Shown here: piece by piece, positions 24,701 to 34,699 of the stretch
Numbering within the stretch: position 1 is the stretch's first letter
How the letters are laid out: each line of letters begins with the position of its first letter
Assembly (NCBI RefSeq): GCF_016859285.1
Contig: NC_053411.1
Location: 6,696,001-6,760,000, forward strand
Origin: Xiphias gladius
Lineage: Eukaryota; Chordata; Actinopteri; Istiophoriformes; Xiphiidae
Direction of reading: 5' to 3'
DNA: 64,000 nt
Position numbers and translations under genes: made by a program
The notes under the pieces: generated by a model
Seen by the model: only the letters and a program-made list of their open reading frames with translations
The model's database searches: none
Told to the model about the DNA's origin: nothing

Positions 24701-26324
24701 CTGTTGAAGAAAATTATGCCATGCAATGAAAATCAAAGCTTGTCGGTCAGTATCACTGTTTTATATTTAAATTGGTGGGTGTCTTTCCTCATGGTGCATG
24801 GCCTCCAAAGGCCTTTAGTTAGATGTTGGTAAATTAAAACGCCTGGTTTTGCAGCCAACAGCCACAATGCTCATTGCTGAAGTGTAACTGCATGATTGAT
24901 ACAACAGTTAAACTTTTTACTATACTACTTTTACTGATATTTCTACTCTACCAAATTTGAATACTATATTACATTACATTCATTTAGCAGACACTCTCCA
25001 AAGCGGCTTAAAAGACGTGCATTCAGCCTTCACAACAGCAGGAGCTAGACTACGTCAAAAAATATTTACAATCTGACAGTGCTGGCAGATAGAAGACATT
25101 TCTATATGCCATTTGCTCAAATATGATTGCATTCAACTGACTTGAATCTAATCATATACATCAGGTCAGTTTCTGAGATTAAGTGAACTGTTGACTTGTT
25201 AATAAATTGTGAAAAGGCCTTCAAGGGCGTTGAAACTACTTAGTTTTCTTGTGACAAAAGACAATCACAATTTTTTTTTTTTTTTACAGGACTCAGCTGT
25301 CCTTCAAGAACCCAAGACTGCTTAACATACAAGCGTTTACATGAGTTGGGGAAAAAAGAAATCAGGGTGACAATTCATCCTTCCAACAAAGAGCCCAAAA
25401 TGTTAAAGGGCCTAAACAGATCAACTGCAGTGTTTTGTCGAAACTGACCAAACCCCACCTCCCATGCCTGAGCTACAGCAGCAGAGAGCCATGAAAATTC
25501 AGCTACAGGCTCCAGCCCTCAGAGCTTCATCCCTATAAATCTAAAATTAATGGAGTGGCAGACCATCAGGCCAAAGGCCTGCGAAATGGAGAAGGAGGCC
25601 CTTTACACAACTGAACTAAAAACTCCACAGTAAAGGGGCCTGCCAAGGCTGCAGACATGAAAGAGACAGGAATCTGCAGCTTAGAAATCCTGCATTAAAG
25701 TAGGAAACGTTAGAGAAAACTCTCATAAAGGAGAAACGAAAAGCCTAGAAGTCAGTGAGGATGTTTTTGGCTTAGCAGGAGGCCAAAAGTGCAGACAAGC
25801 ACAGGGGCTGGCCGAAGGAGCACCCGTCTCCTCAGGGCTCTACATGAGAGCCAAGAGCAGGACTAACTTGTGGGCAAGATTTCTCTTCTGGAGAAGAAGC
25901 CCAAAAGACTGACTTTTGTTGAGAAGAATAATCAAAGCCCGGGTCCTGATCTGGGACAGAAAAAAAAAAAGTCTCCACTTCCACATTATCAAGCAAAGGA
26001 ACTGAGCATATAATAATTTTCCGCTGACCTCCATCTCGAGCCCCACCAGTCAACGACTTTGCAAAATCCCTTTCACTTGAAATTTCTATCAATAAAAAAT
26101 ATATGAAATATATTTAAAATAATGTATGACCTGTACATTTTATTATTTACTGCACAGTCAGTGACATAGAAAAGACAGCAGAACAGTGAAAGTTTTAAAG
26201 AACAAAACGCTGTCTCTTTTGTCCATTCTACGTGCACACTTGCTCTTTGTAACTTGTTCTTTTCTGTTCCCATTTTTCTAGCACGTTTAACACAAAAACA
26301 AACCATCTGTCTCTCCAGGGCATC

Positions 26325-26357
<33 letters not shown>

Positions 26358-27012
26358 CAGACAGACAGACAAACGCCATCAGTGATACAGCAGTATGTGG
26401 GAAGCCTCTGAGTAGAAGGAAAACACATAATGCTGAGAGTGTGTGTGTATGAGTTTATTCTATGAACATGAACAGTAATTGTGTTTGGACGGTGTGTGCG
26501 CTGTGCTTGGTTTTTGAACACGTACCTCTGCCTGTTAATGTGTAGCACCTTTGTAAGGACATGTAAATGTAATGGTCAATGTGGTGAATGTAATTCAATG
26601 AGAATTGTTCAATGAAACCTGATTTCCTGTGAAATGGTAATGGTGCTTGAGGCCCTGCTTTTTTTAGGATGTTTACACAGTTTGTGCATTTGAGTACGTG
26701 TACCTCAACTTTTAAAAAAAGGAGACAATTGTGTTTACATAAGTTAAATACAGACTAAGGGGAGGACAAAACCTCATTTGTGAGTGCGTGTAGGCCTGAG
26801 AGTGTGTGTGTGCATTTTAAATAATAATTTTCGCCCTACTGATCTGACTGTCAGAGTGATTGAGGTGGCGCCCGTTTGCCTCTTATCTGTTTCATAACTG
26901 CAAGAATCACTGGAGCGTGTGTGTGTGTGTGAATCAGGTTGGTTGTCACAACGGATGTCTTAGTGATTTTATGGACAAGAACACGTATTTTCATCTCTAC
27001 ACAATGTTTATG

Positions 27013-27050
<38 letters not shown>

Positions 27051-30000
27051 CGTGTATGATGCTAGTGTGAACAAGCTTCTTCTACGTGCTCTCATCACCT
27101 TAAGTGGCACATCAACGCCCTTACAACAATACACGTTGTTCACACTGAAGAAGAATAGAAAAAAATAAAAAGCAATGACAGCTGCCTACTTTTGTCAATA
27201 TACATTACACACTGTATCATCCATGGCGAAGCCAATAATGCCTGCTATAGTTCTGCTGTAACAAAAACTGACCTGTCACAGTCTTATCATTATGGCTAAA
27301 TTCTATCTTGGTACATGTAATACATCAACATGTATAATGCTATTACAAATTTTCAGGAAAATTAATACAGTAATTGACAAAATAGTCAGATGGGAACATC
27401 AGTTTTTGAAGTTTTTGATTTAAAAATGACAAAGAAATCCAAAATCGTCATAAAGCAGTCCTGCTCTGCGATTCGCAACGGTGCCCACGATGGCCTACCA
27501 CACCCAGAGACATAAAACGGACAGCTAACACAATTTATAGTATGGCAAAATCTCCAAAGGGTGACAAATTTGTATCATATACTCAACCCTAGTAGAGAGA
27601 TGGGTTTATTAACCGGTTAATTATCACAGGCATTTTAAGAAAATGCCCACTTGCGAACACAATCCCAAAGTCAATTCAAGGTGGATTTTTCTGAGCAAAT
27701 GTGAGAGCATTGCCACACTATAAAGCCCTGACACTGCAATAAGGCTTTTGGTGAAATATAAAACCTGTCACAGGAGGACTGAGATGGCTTTAAGGTTATT
27801 CAATATATTCATTTCCAGCTGAATGATACATATTAGATCTACAGTGGTAGAGACAGCACTCACCCCACCATAGAAACCTTGCTTTCAGCCTCCAAGTCCT
27901 TGATTAAGTCCTTTAGTATGGCCTCCTCTAGTGGTGAATCTCTCTTACAGCGCTTGGACTGGGGCTCAGAAACAGAGGGGAAGTGCTGCACTATTTCTTT
28001 CTCCTAGAAAACACACACTATGGTCATTTCTTGACTCCTAGCATGCGGTGGTATTATATTACACTGTATTATACTGTAAGGTATACATAGTATTTTGTGC
28101 CTCAATATACATACAAAAGGGGAGATAACAGCTGTACTAGCTGTCTTCTCTTGAACTTGAAGGATATACAGCTGTCATATTGAGTACACCATACGATATG
28201 ATGCGATACACTACAGCCTCTCTGACAACATATCAAGACACAACTGGACTTTTTTAGCTTAGCAAAGACTTAATTTATGTACCGACTTAAATGCCAAAAA
28301 AGCTGGCACGTTGTCCCTTCAATAACACCGGGGACATACAGAACTATATCAGACAAGACAGTTTTTTAGTAGAAGTTAAATCTCACAATCTGTACAATCT
28401 GTATTCTCACTTTTTTTTTTTTTTTTTTTTTACGAGAAACAGAACAAAAAACTCACTGGACTCAGCTTCTCCTCTGCTTGTTTTCCTGAAACAAAATGTA
28501 AATTATAGCACATGTGAGACATCATTATGTCTGAGGAGCATCTTGTGTGCCTGTTTGAGTCGTCTACCAAAGCTCAAACTATCTGTTCTGTATCACACGG
28601 GCTACACCTTCTGCCGGGGCTATTTATGCTTGACCATTCTTTTTTACATGGAGCAACACACTGAACCTCTGCATGTACATGCTCAGCTAACTAGGATGAG
28701 CTTATGCGTATGACCACTGGACCTGTATAAAGCCACCACTTCTCCAACCTACATCCACTCTGCCTATGCAATAGAAGACCAAGAGATGAGGGATAGGGGT
28801 CAAGGATGAACTTTTGAGTTCCCCTCTCAGATTTTTTCTTGCAGCGGTTTATTAAGCAAAGTGAACCACACATACATGCATAGTACTCCTGCTCTGCTCG
28901 TTGTAGGACAGTGGTTAGGCCTATTGTAAAGCACTTACAGAGCTCTGATACACTGTATGGCTTTGTCACTGTTCATAGATTTAAAGTTTCAATCTGTAAC
29001 CTTCAACATTACAGTATGTTTCAGTTATCACGCATGCCTGTGTCCACAACCACATCTTTTTCTGTGTGTTGACAAGGACGAGGAGTGCAATAATGACTAA
29101 GTTATGTGTGTCTTTGTGCTGATAAAATGTAACGCTTTGCAAGTACAGGACGTATTTTGGTGAGTACTGTGTGTCATCACGTCACCGGCTTAAGATGTGT
29201 GTTTTTCCTCACCATTCTGTGTGTTTTTCTCCAGGTAGAGGATAAGAATAAAAGGGTAGGCTCTCAGCTTCTTCTCGCCGTGTTTGCACATCACCTTAGA
29301 CAATCCCTCCCAGCGCTTCTTATCTGATAGCTACAGTCAACAAAATCGACCTTAAAAAAACATTTTTAACATAGCATTGTACAATTAATTGATCACTACA
29401 TGAAGCAGTATTCTTTTATCATTATTTTGCAGTATAGGGATTTTGAAGATATGGTAATACAAGTAGCTTCATCTACAATAGTGGTCTCAACACTGAATAT
29501 TGGTCGTTACCTTCATTCCACTGGGTCTCCATTTCATCTTATTCTGTTACTTTTCACAGTTTGCTACATAAAACACACACACGCAACCGAAACTTCACAT
29601 ATGATGTATGGTGTACTGTGGGTGAAAACTGGTGACAAACCTGCTAATCACCTCATTCCCATGTATCACAGTAATGCGGGCTCAGAGTGTGGTGGAGAGA
29701 CATACAGTATGGATATGGGAGTGAACAGTGGAATATGTAGAAAGCTGACAGACGAATTAATACACTGACGGATGAAAAAACTGGTGAAGTTACAGTGAGG
29801 GATACAAGGGAAGATATTGAAGTGGGTACTAGAGAAGGGCTGGAGACTGTCCAGGTTGCCAAGAACAGCTCTGACGATATCCTGAAAACAGAGAAGAAGA
29901 AAAAGAAACAGAGCGTTAAAGAGAGGGAAACAGAGGAACGAGCAATATGAATAATGAGAGGTTAGAATGAATCAATTTCCTGTGAAAATAGACAATCATT

Positions 30001-31358
30001 CTGACAAAGAACAGTGTGAATGACAATGAGTCAACACAACAAATGTGAATGCTGACAGAGTGATTAAGTAAGTGAGCAGTATTCATAATTACCTCCAGTT
30101 CCTGATTGAAGTAGTTTCCTCCCATCACCTCCTCTCCACTGATGAAAAATAGGAAACACATTATATTGTGGTCGCAGTTAAATCTTTTGTACCTTATCTC
30201 AAATGCTTTAAAGCTGATTATAGAATAAGCGACCGTATCCCTCAGTGAACGCCTTTTGCTGCTGCGCTGCATGCACTGAAAGGCCCTTACTGTTGAGCAC
30301 AAATATCAAGAAGTAGATAACGCTGGAATGCTGCTGAGCCTCGAGTGTCAAAAACATTAGATATAGTTAGATAAAAAGAGTCTTCTTCAGTCACAAGGAA
30401 AAAACGGCTTGAAGGCATTCACGGATCAGTCAGGACTCAGCCTTATCCCTGAATAAAGGCAGACAGATCCTGTGGGGCCTTGGATCCTCCTTTTTGCAGA
30501 TGAAACAAACTATCAAGACGAAGTTAGGTAACACATCAGATCATGTAGCCGTCGTAGGCAGTAGCATTAAAAGAGTGGAGTTAAAAAGGTGACAAAAGAT
30601 CAATGCTCCAACTAAAACCCCAGCTGCTGTTGAGACTGAAGAACGTTTTGCACTGCTTTAGCAATGGATCTTGAAGAGAAACATGAAGGGCAGAATTGAA
30701 GGAACCAGTGAGTGGATGCAACACTGATCAATAGTCTTTCTCTTGCTGGTATATATTTGGCTTTTGGATTTTGAGCTTTTGCTGTTTCAGTCTGCTTTCA
30801 AGAAAAGACAAAAAAATAGAATAAAATGGGAAAAAGGAGAGGAACTCCAGGAAATCAAGAATGCCAGAAAAAGAACGTCTTTAGTTGCTCTAATCCATCT
30901 CAAAATAGTTTCCCTTTTCCCTCAAGGTATTTTTGGTCTTGTAGGTTTTTCACTTGGTATTATGTCGGGCTTGGAGACAGGTGAAGAGCACCAGCAGTCA
31001 AATTATTTAATTTCTGGTTATTAACTATGCAACTACACATACAAAATTTAATTTCTAGGATTTAGTGTAAGTAGCCCACTACTTTAGTGGAAGTAGTGGG
31101 CTACTTACACTAAATCCTAGTTTGGTTAGTTTAATTTGTCAGCGGTCATGTCTTGCTTTCATATCATACAACGAGAGAATGAGAACAAAGGAAGAGTTGA
31201 TTTTAAGTACAAATAGGGAGTTGTGAAGTGAGATGTAATTAACTATTTCTGTCTTGCCTGTAGCTGCTGCCTCCTCTGATCTTGAACTTGTAGATGAAAC
31301 GACCAGCTCTGAAGAATCGAGTTTCAGGGAAAGGGAAGGAGAAGCTCTGCAGTGTCAT
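21773..31358 (-). CDS. majin: Membrane-anchored junction protein MAJIN (meiotic telomere attachment)
   Basis: Nine coding exons on the minus strand: 31358-31258, 30138-30093, 29881-29806, 29323-29213, 28485-28457, 28003-27864, 24266-24200, 22556-22381 and 21812-21773 (TAA 21775-21773). All phases agree, giving 261 residues; I recall about 254 in mammals. The start MTLQSFSFPFPETRFFRAG and the blocks VRAVLGNLDSLQPFSSTHF and FPYKKRWEGLSK match mammalian MAJIN as I remember it. The middle holds a basic cluster (KRCKR, 138-142), probably nuclear targeting, and an acidic stretch. The end, SGILTRL then RIFPFSLFFRDP, is the hydrophobic tail. MAJIN binds TERB1-TERB2 and fixes telomeres to the inner nuclear membrane in meiotic prophase. 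Intron 1 has a GC donor (cag|gcaaga); exon 5 is only 29 bp. The exon with the ATG follows an acceptor (cctttag), so a 5' non-coding exon lies upstream. Confidence 0.92.
24960..25060. repeat. Fragment of a common teleost repeat in majin intron 7 region
   Basis: The motif attacattcatttagcaga, followed by cactctccaaagcggctta, is a recognisable variant of a very widespread fish repeat (ttagcagac...tccaaagcgactta). Its borders are unclear. Confidence 0.5.
25425..26060. other. CpG-poor, unusually mixed-composition block in majin intron 6
   Basis: This stretch is less AT-rich than the rest of the intron and carries no microsatellite or recognised transposon. On the minus strand an 86-residue open frame crosses its right part, but no splice-site pair and no family similarity are visible. 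It may be a conserved non-coding element or an unrecognised repeat. Confidence 0.2.
26336..26371. repeat. (AC)n followed by (AGAC)n microsatellite
   Basis: A short AC tract passes into agacagacagac within majin intron 6. Confidence 0.9.
27012..27048. repeat. (GT)n microsatellite in majin intron 6
   Basis: A GT tract of about 37 bp inside the long intron between majin exons at 27864 and 24266. Confidence 0.9.
31055..31120. repeat. Perfect 30-bp inverted repeat with 6-nt loop
   Basis: The left arm 31055-31084 and right arm 31091-31120 are exact reverse complements over all 30 bases, separated by tagtgg. It lies in majin intron 1, about 140 bp from the first coding exon. Any transcript of either strand would fold into a 30-bp stem. 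Confidence 0.97.
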
Positions 31359-31583
31359 AGCTGACCTAAAGGTTTGGCCAAGAAAATCAGAAAATAAACA
31401 AATTGATCACTTGATGTGGTGGTGGATTGGTTGGTTTTGAAGGTAAGAATACAACATGTTAGCATACATGTCGACTTTACTAAGTAAAATGTTGAATTAG
31501 TTTAGCTAGCTGGCAATCAAGACAATTCAGACACAGTTTATCCTGAACCTGTACTGCTGTAATATCACCTGTCAGAGTTTGTG

Positions 31584-31628
31584 AAGCTCTCTCTCTCTCT
31601 CTTTCTCTCTGTATCTCTCTCGCTCGCT
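31584..31628. repeat. (CT)n-rich tract near the majin/reductase promoter
   Basis: Tandem ctctctct with a few substitutions, just left of the candidate shared promoter. Confidence 0.85.
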
Positions 31629-31639
31629 ATCAAAATTAC

Positions 31640-31930
31640 CGTAATGTCTATAGAGAATGGCGCGCGTGAATTTGCTGTGCTGTCCAGCAGGGTAACTTCA
31701 CCCACCAACAGGACGTCAACAGTTAAAACCATGTCAATCAAAATCTTGACTCGCCTCGCGATTCGCTGGACAAGGCCAATTCCCGCCTTCCGGCCGCTTG
31801 GGCTTCTTTGATTAGCCAGGTCTTCTTCCAATCAGCGGCGTCAGAGCAAGTGTCACTATGGTGACGGCGAAAACCGCCCAAACTGTCACATGACTGTCAG
31901 CTGACCATGTGTGGCAAGAACGAGTAGTTG
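31640..31930. promoter_or_regulatory. Candidate bidirectional promoter between majin (-) and the aldo-keto reductase (+)
   Basis: The two genes are head to head and this interval is CpG-richer than its flanks (gcgcgcg, cctcgcgattcgc, cttccggccgc). It holds two CCAAT boxes (31776-31780, 31828-31832), an E2F-like TTCCCGCC (31780-31787) and an E-box TCACATGAC (31886-31894). There is no TATA box. E2F-type sites are usual for meiotic genes, which would fit majin. Start sites are not visible in sequence. Confidence 0.5.
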
Positions 31931-32064
31931 CATACATTCATCTTTACACAACAGTTAAAGTTACTTCAGGTTTCGTTTAGTTTTGTTTTAAACTCATGAC
32001 GTTACCTTTCATTAACAGTTGTTTTCTTTATGTGTGTGAATAGGCGACAGGTCGTTGCGGTTTT

Positions 32065-32100
32065 ATGCACCTCTCCTTGAGAAGAATTCAACTCAAATGA
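32065..32100 (+). other. Upstream open reading frame, 11 codons, overlapping the reductase's extended start (ATGA)
   Basis: ATG at 32065 opens MHLSLRRIQLK and stops at TGA 32098-32100. The stop overlaps the ATG at 32097 that can begin the long form of the aldo-keto reductase. Such an overlap can allow termination followed by restart. Confidence 0.45.
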
Positions 32101-32580
32101 CCCAACAGGTGAGGTTAATGTCTTTATTTTTAACGATAGCATCCTTATTTAATTGTGCGTCTTCGTGAACACATTTTAATCTACTCACAGCTGTGCCATT
32201 CCAAGGTTCATTGCATGATTGTTGGTTCTCATCTATTGCGACGTGTACATTTTCGAAAACAGCAGCATTGTAACAATGTTTATACGACATCGTGACGTTA
32301 GGACGTTTCAACGCAGCAACATATTGAAGTCATTTATCGAGTACGATCCAAAGTTCTAAAACTGCGTCGCTGTAGGTTGTAATGTTCTAAAACTGAACTG
32401 TTGTAACAATTTTTGTGCTTCATTGTGACGGCCAACGTTCTACAATGTAACACGGTACTGTACAAGAAAACCTCTCATTTGTTTTTCACTCAACTCTCTC
32501 TCTCTCTCCCTCTTTAACAGGGTTGGATAGCCCAAAGAGTTCAAACAGGGTACAAAGAAAATAGGCGCCTTTCAGACCAG

Positions 32581-34394
32581 ATGTCCTCCTCATCCGCCGC
32601 CATCTCTTCTGTCCCTCTAAATACGGGGGTTCAAATGCCCCTTCTGGGTTTGGGGACATACAAGTTGTGGGGTCCCGAGGACGTCTACCGGGCTGTGGAT
32701 GCTGCCTTGGCTGCTGGGTACCGTGCCTTTGACAGTGCAGCCGTTTACAAGAATGAAGCTGACTTGGGTCGAGCACTGAGGGAGCTCCTGCCCAAATATG
32801 GATTGACGAGAGAGGATGTTTTCATAACCAGGTTATGTATATGGGCTTATATGCCTGCCGACACTTATGTCAGTAAATAAGAGACCTTTGGGGTATTACA
32901 GTACATAAGGCAGAATCTTTTCTTCCGGCACCTTTATGAATATGCATGTCATCTTGAATAAAGCTGGAAGATAAACATATCGATGGAATAATTATTTTTC
33001 GATGTGACACTAAATATCCCCTTTCGCAATATTGTAATGTACTTAAAATGTTTTCTTAATCTGACTGTTCTAGCTGAGTAAAATGAACAATGTATACCTC
33101 CAAGGGCTTGGGTGTCATACCCACATCACATGACCCCCCCCCCTAGAGATCAGATGGAGGCGCTGAAGCTCATGTTTCACACGCACAGTGCACATGCAAA
33201 TTCTTCCCCACGACAGTCTTACTTTGTTTTCTTTCTTTCTCAATGCAGTAAGCTGGGCCCGAAGGATCAGGGTGAGAAAGCCATGGAAGGAGCCCTCCGC
33301 AGCCTGTCGCAGCTGGACTTGGATTACATTGACCTCTACCTGATCCACTGGCCTGGCACACAGGGTCTGGTAGTGACTGATCAACGCAACTCGGGTAAAG
33401 AGTTCAGATGAAGTCAAGTTTTCCTTTGTGTACCAAAAATATCATCGGAAATGTAACTGTGCATGCATGGACTGTATGTACATTTATTTTAAAAAGAAAA
33501 GTATAGCATTTGAAGTAAATCTTTTGGCCAGGTGTTTTATAAATAAATGCTCCACTAATTAAGAGGTAAGATTCATGCTGCCTTCTCACATTCCTCCTCT
33601 ACAATGTAGTTGTATTTGAGTAGCCGCGATGATGAAGCTGTAATTAATATTTGATTCCAGGCAACCGAGCTCAGAGTTGGGCCACCCTGGAGGAACTGCA
33701 TGCCCAGGGGAAGCTGAAGGCCATAGGAGTGTCAAACTACACACCAGCACACATGAGAGAACTGATACAGAGCTGCAAAATCCCTCCTGCAGTGCTACAG
33801 GTATAATGCAGGAGAGTGAAAGAGGCTTAGATAATATATGATTTATAAAATTGTAAACAAATGCAAAAAAAATAAATAGTTTTGTGCACTCAGTTCTAAA
33901 TAATAAAGCCAATGCAGAGGGTGTGTATGTTTTTATTCTTCAGGTAGAGTTTCATCCACGGCTGTGCCAGACTGAGCTGAGGAAGGTGTGTGAGGAGTAT
34001 GGAGTGTGTTTCCAAGCCTACTCCTCTTTAGGGAAAGGAGAGCTGCTCACTGATACCACGGTTACAGAAGTGGCAAAGAACTGTGGACGCACACCTGCAC
34101 AGGTAAACACCTACTACACCCCTTTTTGGGCCAACCTCACTAACTCATTGTTCAATAAATACACATTTTTGCACAGGCACTTGGAAAACATTTAAATGTT
34201 TTGCTCACCTCCAGGTCCTGTTGTGCTGGGCGATGCAGCAGGGTGTCCCAGTGCTCCCCAAGTCCTCGAATCCGGACAGAATAAAGGAGAACGCCAGGCT
34301 TTTTGACTTCACACTGAGTGACACAGACATGGCCAGATTGTCAGCTTTAGACTGTGAGCATAAGTACTGCTGGGATCCTTCAGAAGTGGCTTGA
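32581..34394 (+). CDS. Aldo-keto reductase family protein (NADPH-dependent)
   Basis: Coding exons 32581-32831, 33249-33394, 33661-33800, 33944-34102 and 34215-34394 (TGA) join in consistent phases to 291 residues, close to the usual length of about 300 for a single (beta/alpha)8 barrel. The catalytic tetrad is intact: D51 and Y56 (AFDSAAVYKNEADLG), K85 (FITSKLGPK) and H117 (DLYLIHWPG). The cofactor signature VLPKSSNPDRIKEN is near the C-terminus. It should reduce carbonyls to alcohols with NADPH; the natural substrate cannot be told. It resembles the short prokaryote-like AKR group (diketogluconate reductase or prostaglandin F synthase type) found in fish. An upstream exon 32097-32108 plus 32521-32580 extends the frame by 24 residues from ATG 32097, so the start may be there (315 residues). 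ATG 32581 matches the conserved core and follows an in-frame stretch rich in Gln/Arg. Confidence 0.93.
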
Positions 34395-34652
34395 TAGACC
34401 ACTAGTTCCCTTCCATGGTGACTTTTTACTGCTGCTGTACTTCAGTTCTGACTGGCAGTCATGCAGTGGTGGAAAACCACTGCAGACAAAGTGGGAAATG
34501 GGAGTTTTGATACATGGAGATCAGTTAACTCAGTTTTTCTGGGTTTCCAGCAGATCTCACATACCAAATACACTTGGTTAATGTATTGAGGATTGAGGCA
34601 GGTGTATGTACTGAGATATCTGAAAGTTCAACTAACATTTTGAACATTGGCC

Positions 34653-34658
34653 AATAAA
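34653..34658 (+). terminator. Poly(A) signal AATAAA for the aldo-keto reductase
   Basis: AATAAA about 260 bp after the stop codon, the first canonical hexamer on this strand. Confidence 0.55.
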
Positions 34659-34699
34659 TTGCCTTGTTTACTGTGGCCCATATGGCATGAAACACTGAG

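Noticed and set aside
28691-28969. Possible extra majin exon in the 92-codon minus-strand frame
   Set aside because: The phases of exons 4 (29323-29213), 5 (28485-28457) and 6 already join exactly, and this frame has no conserved majin motif.
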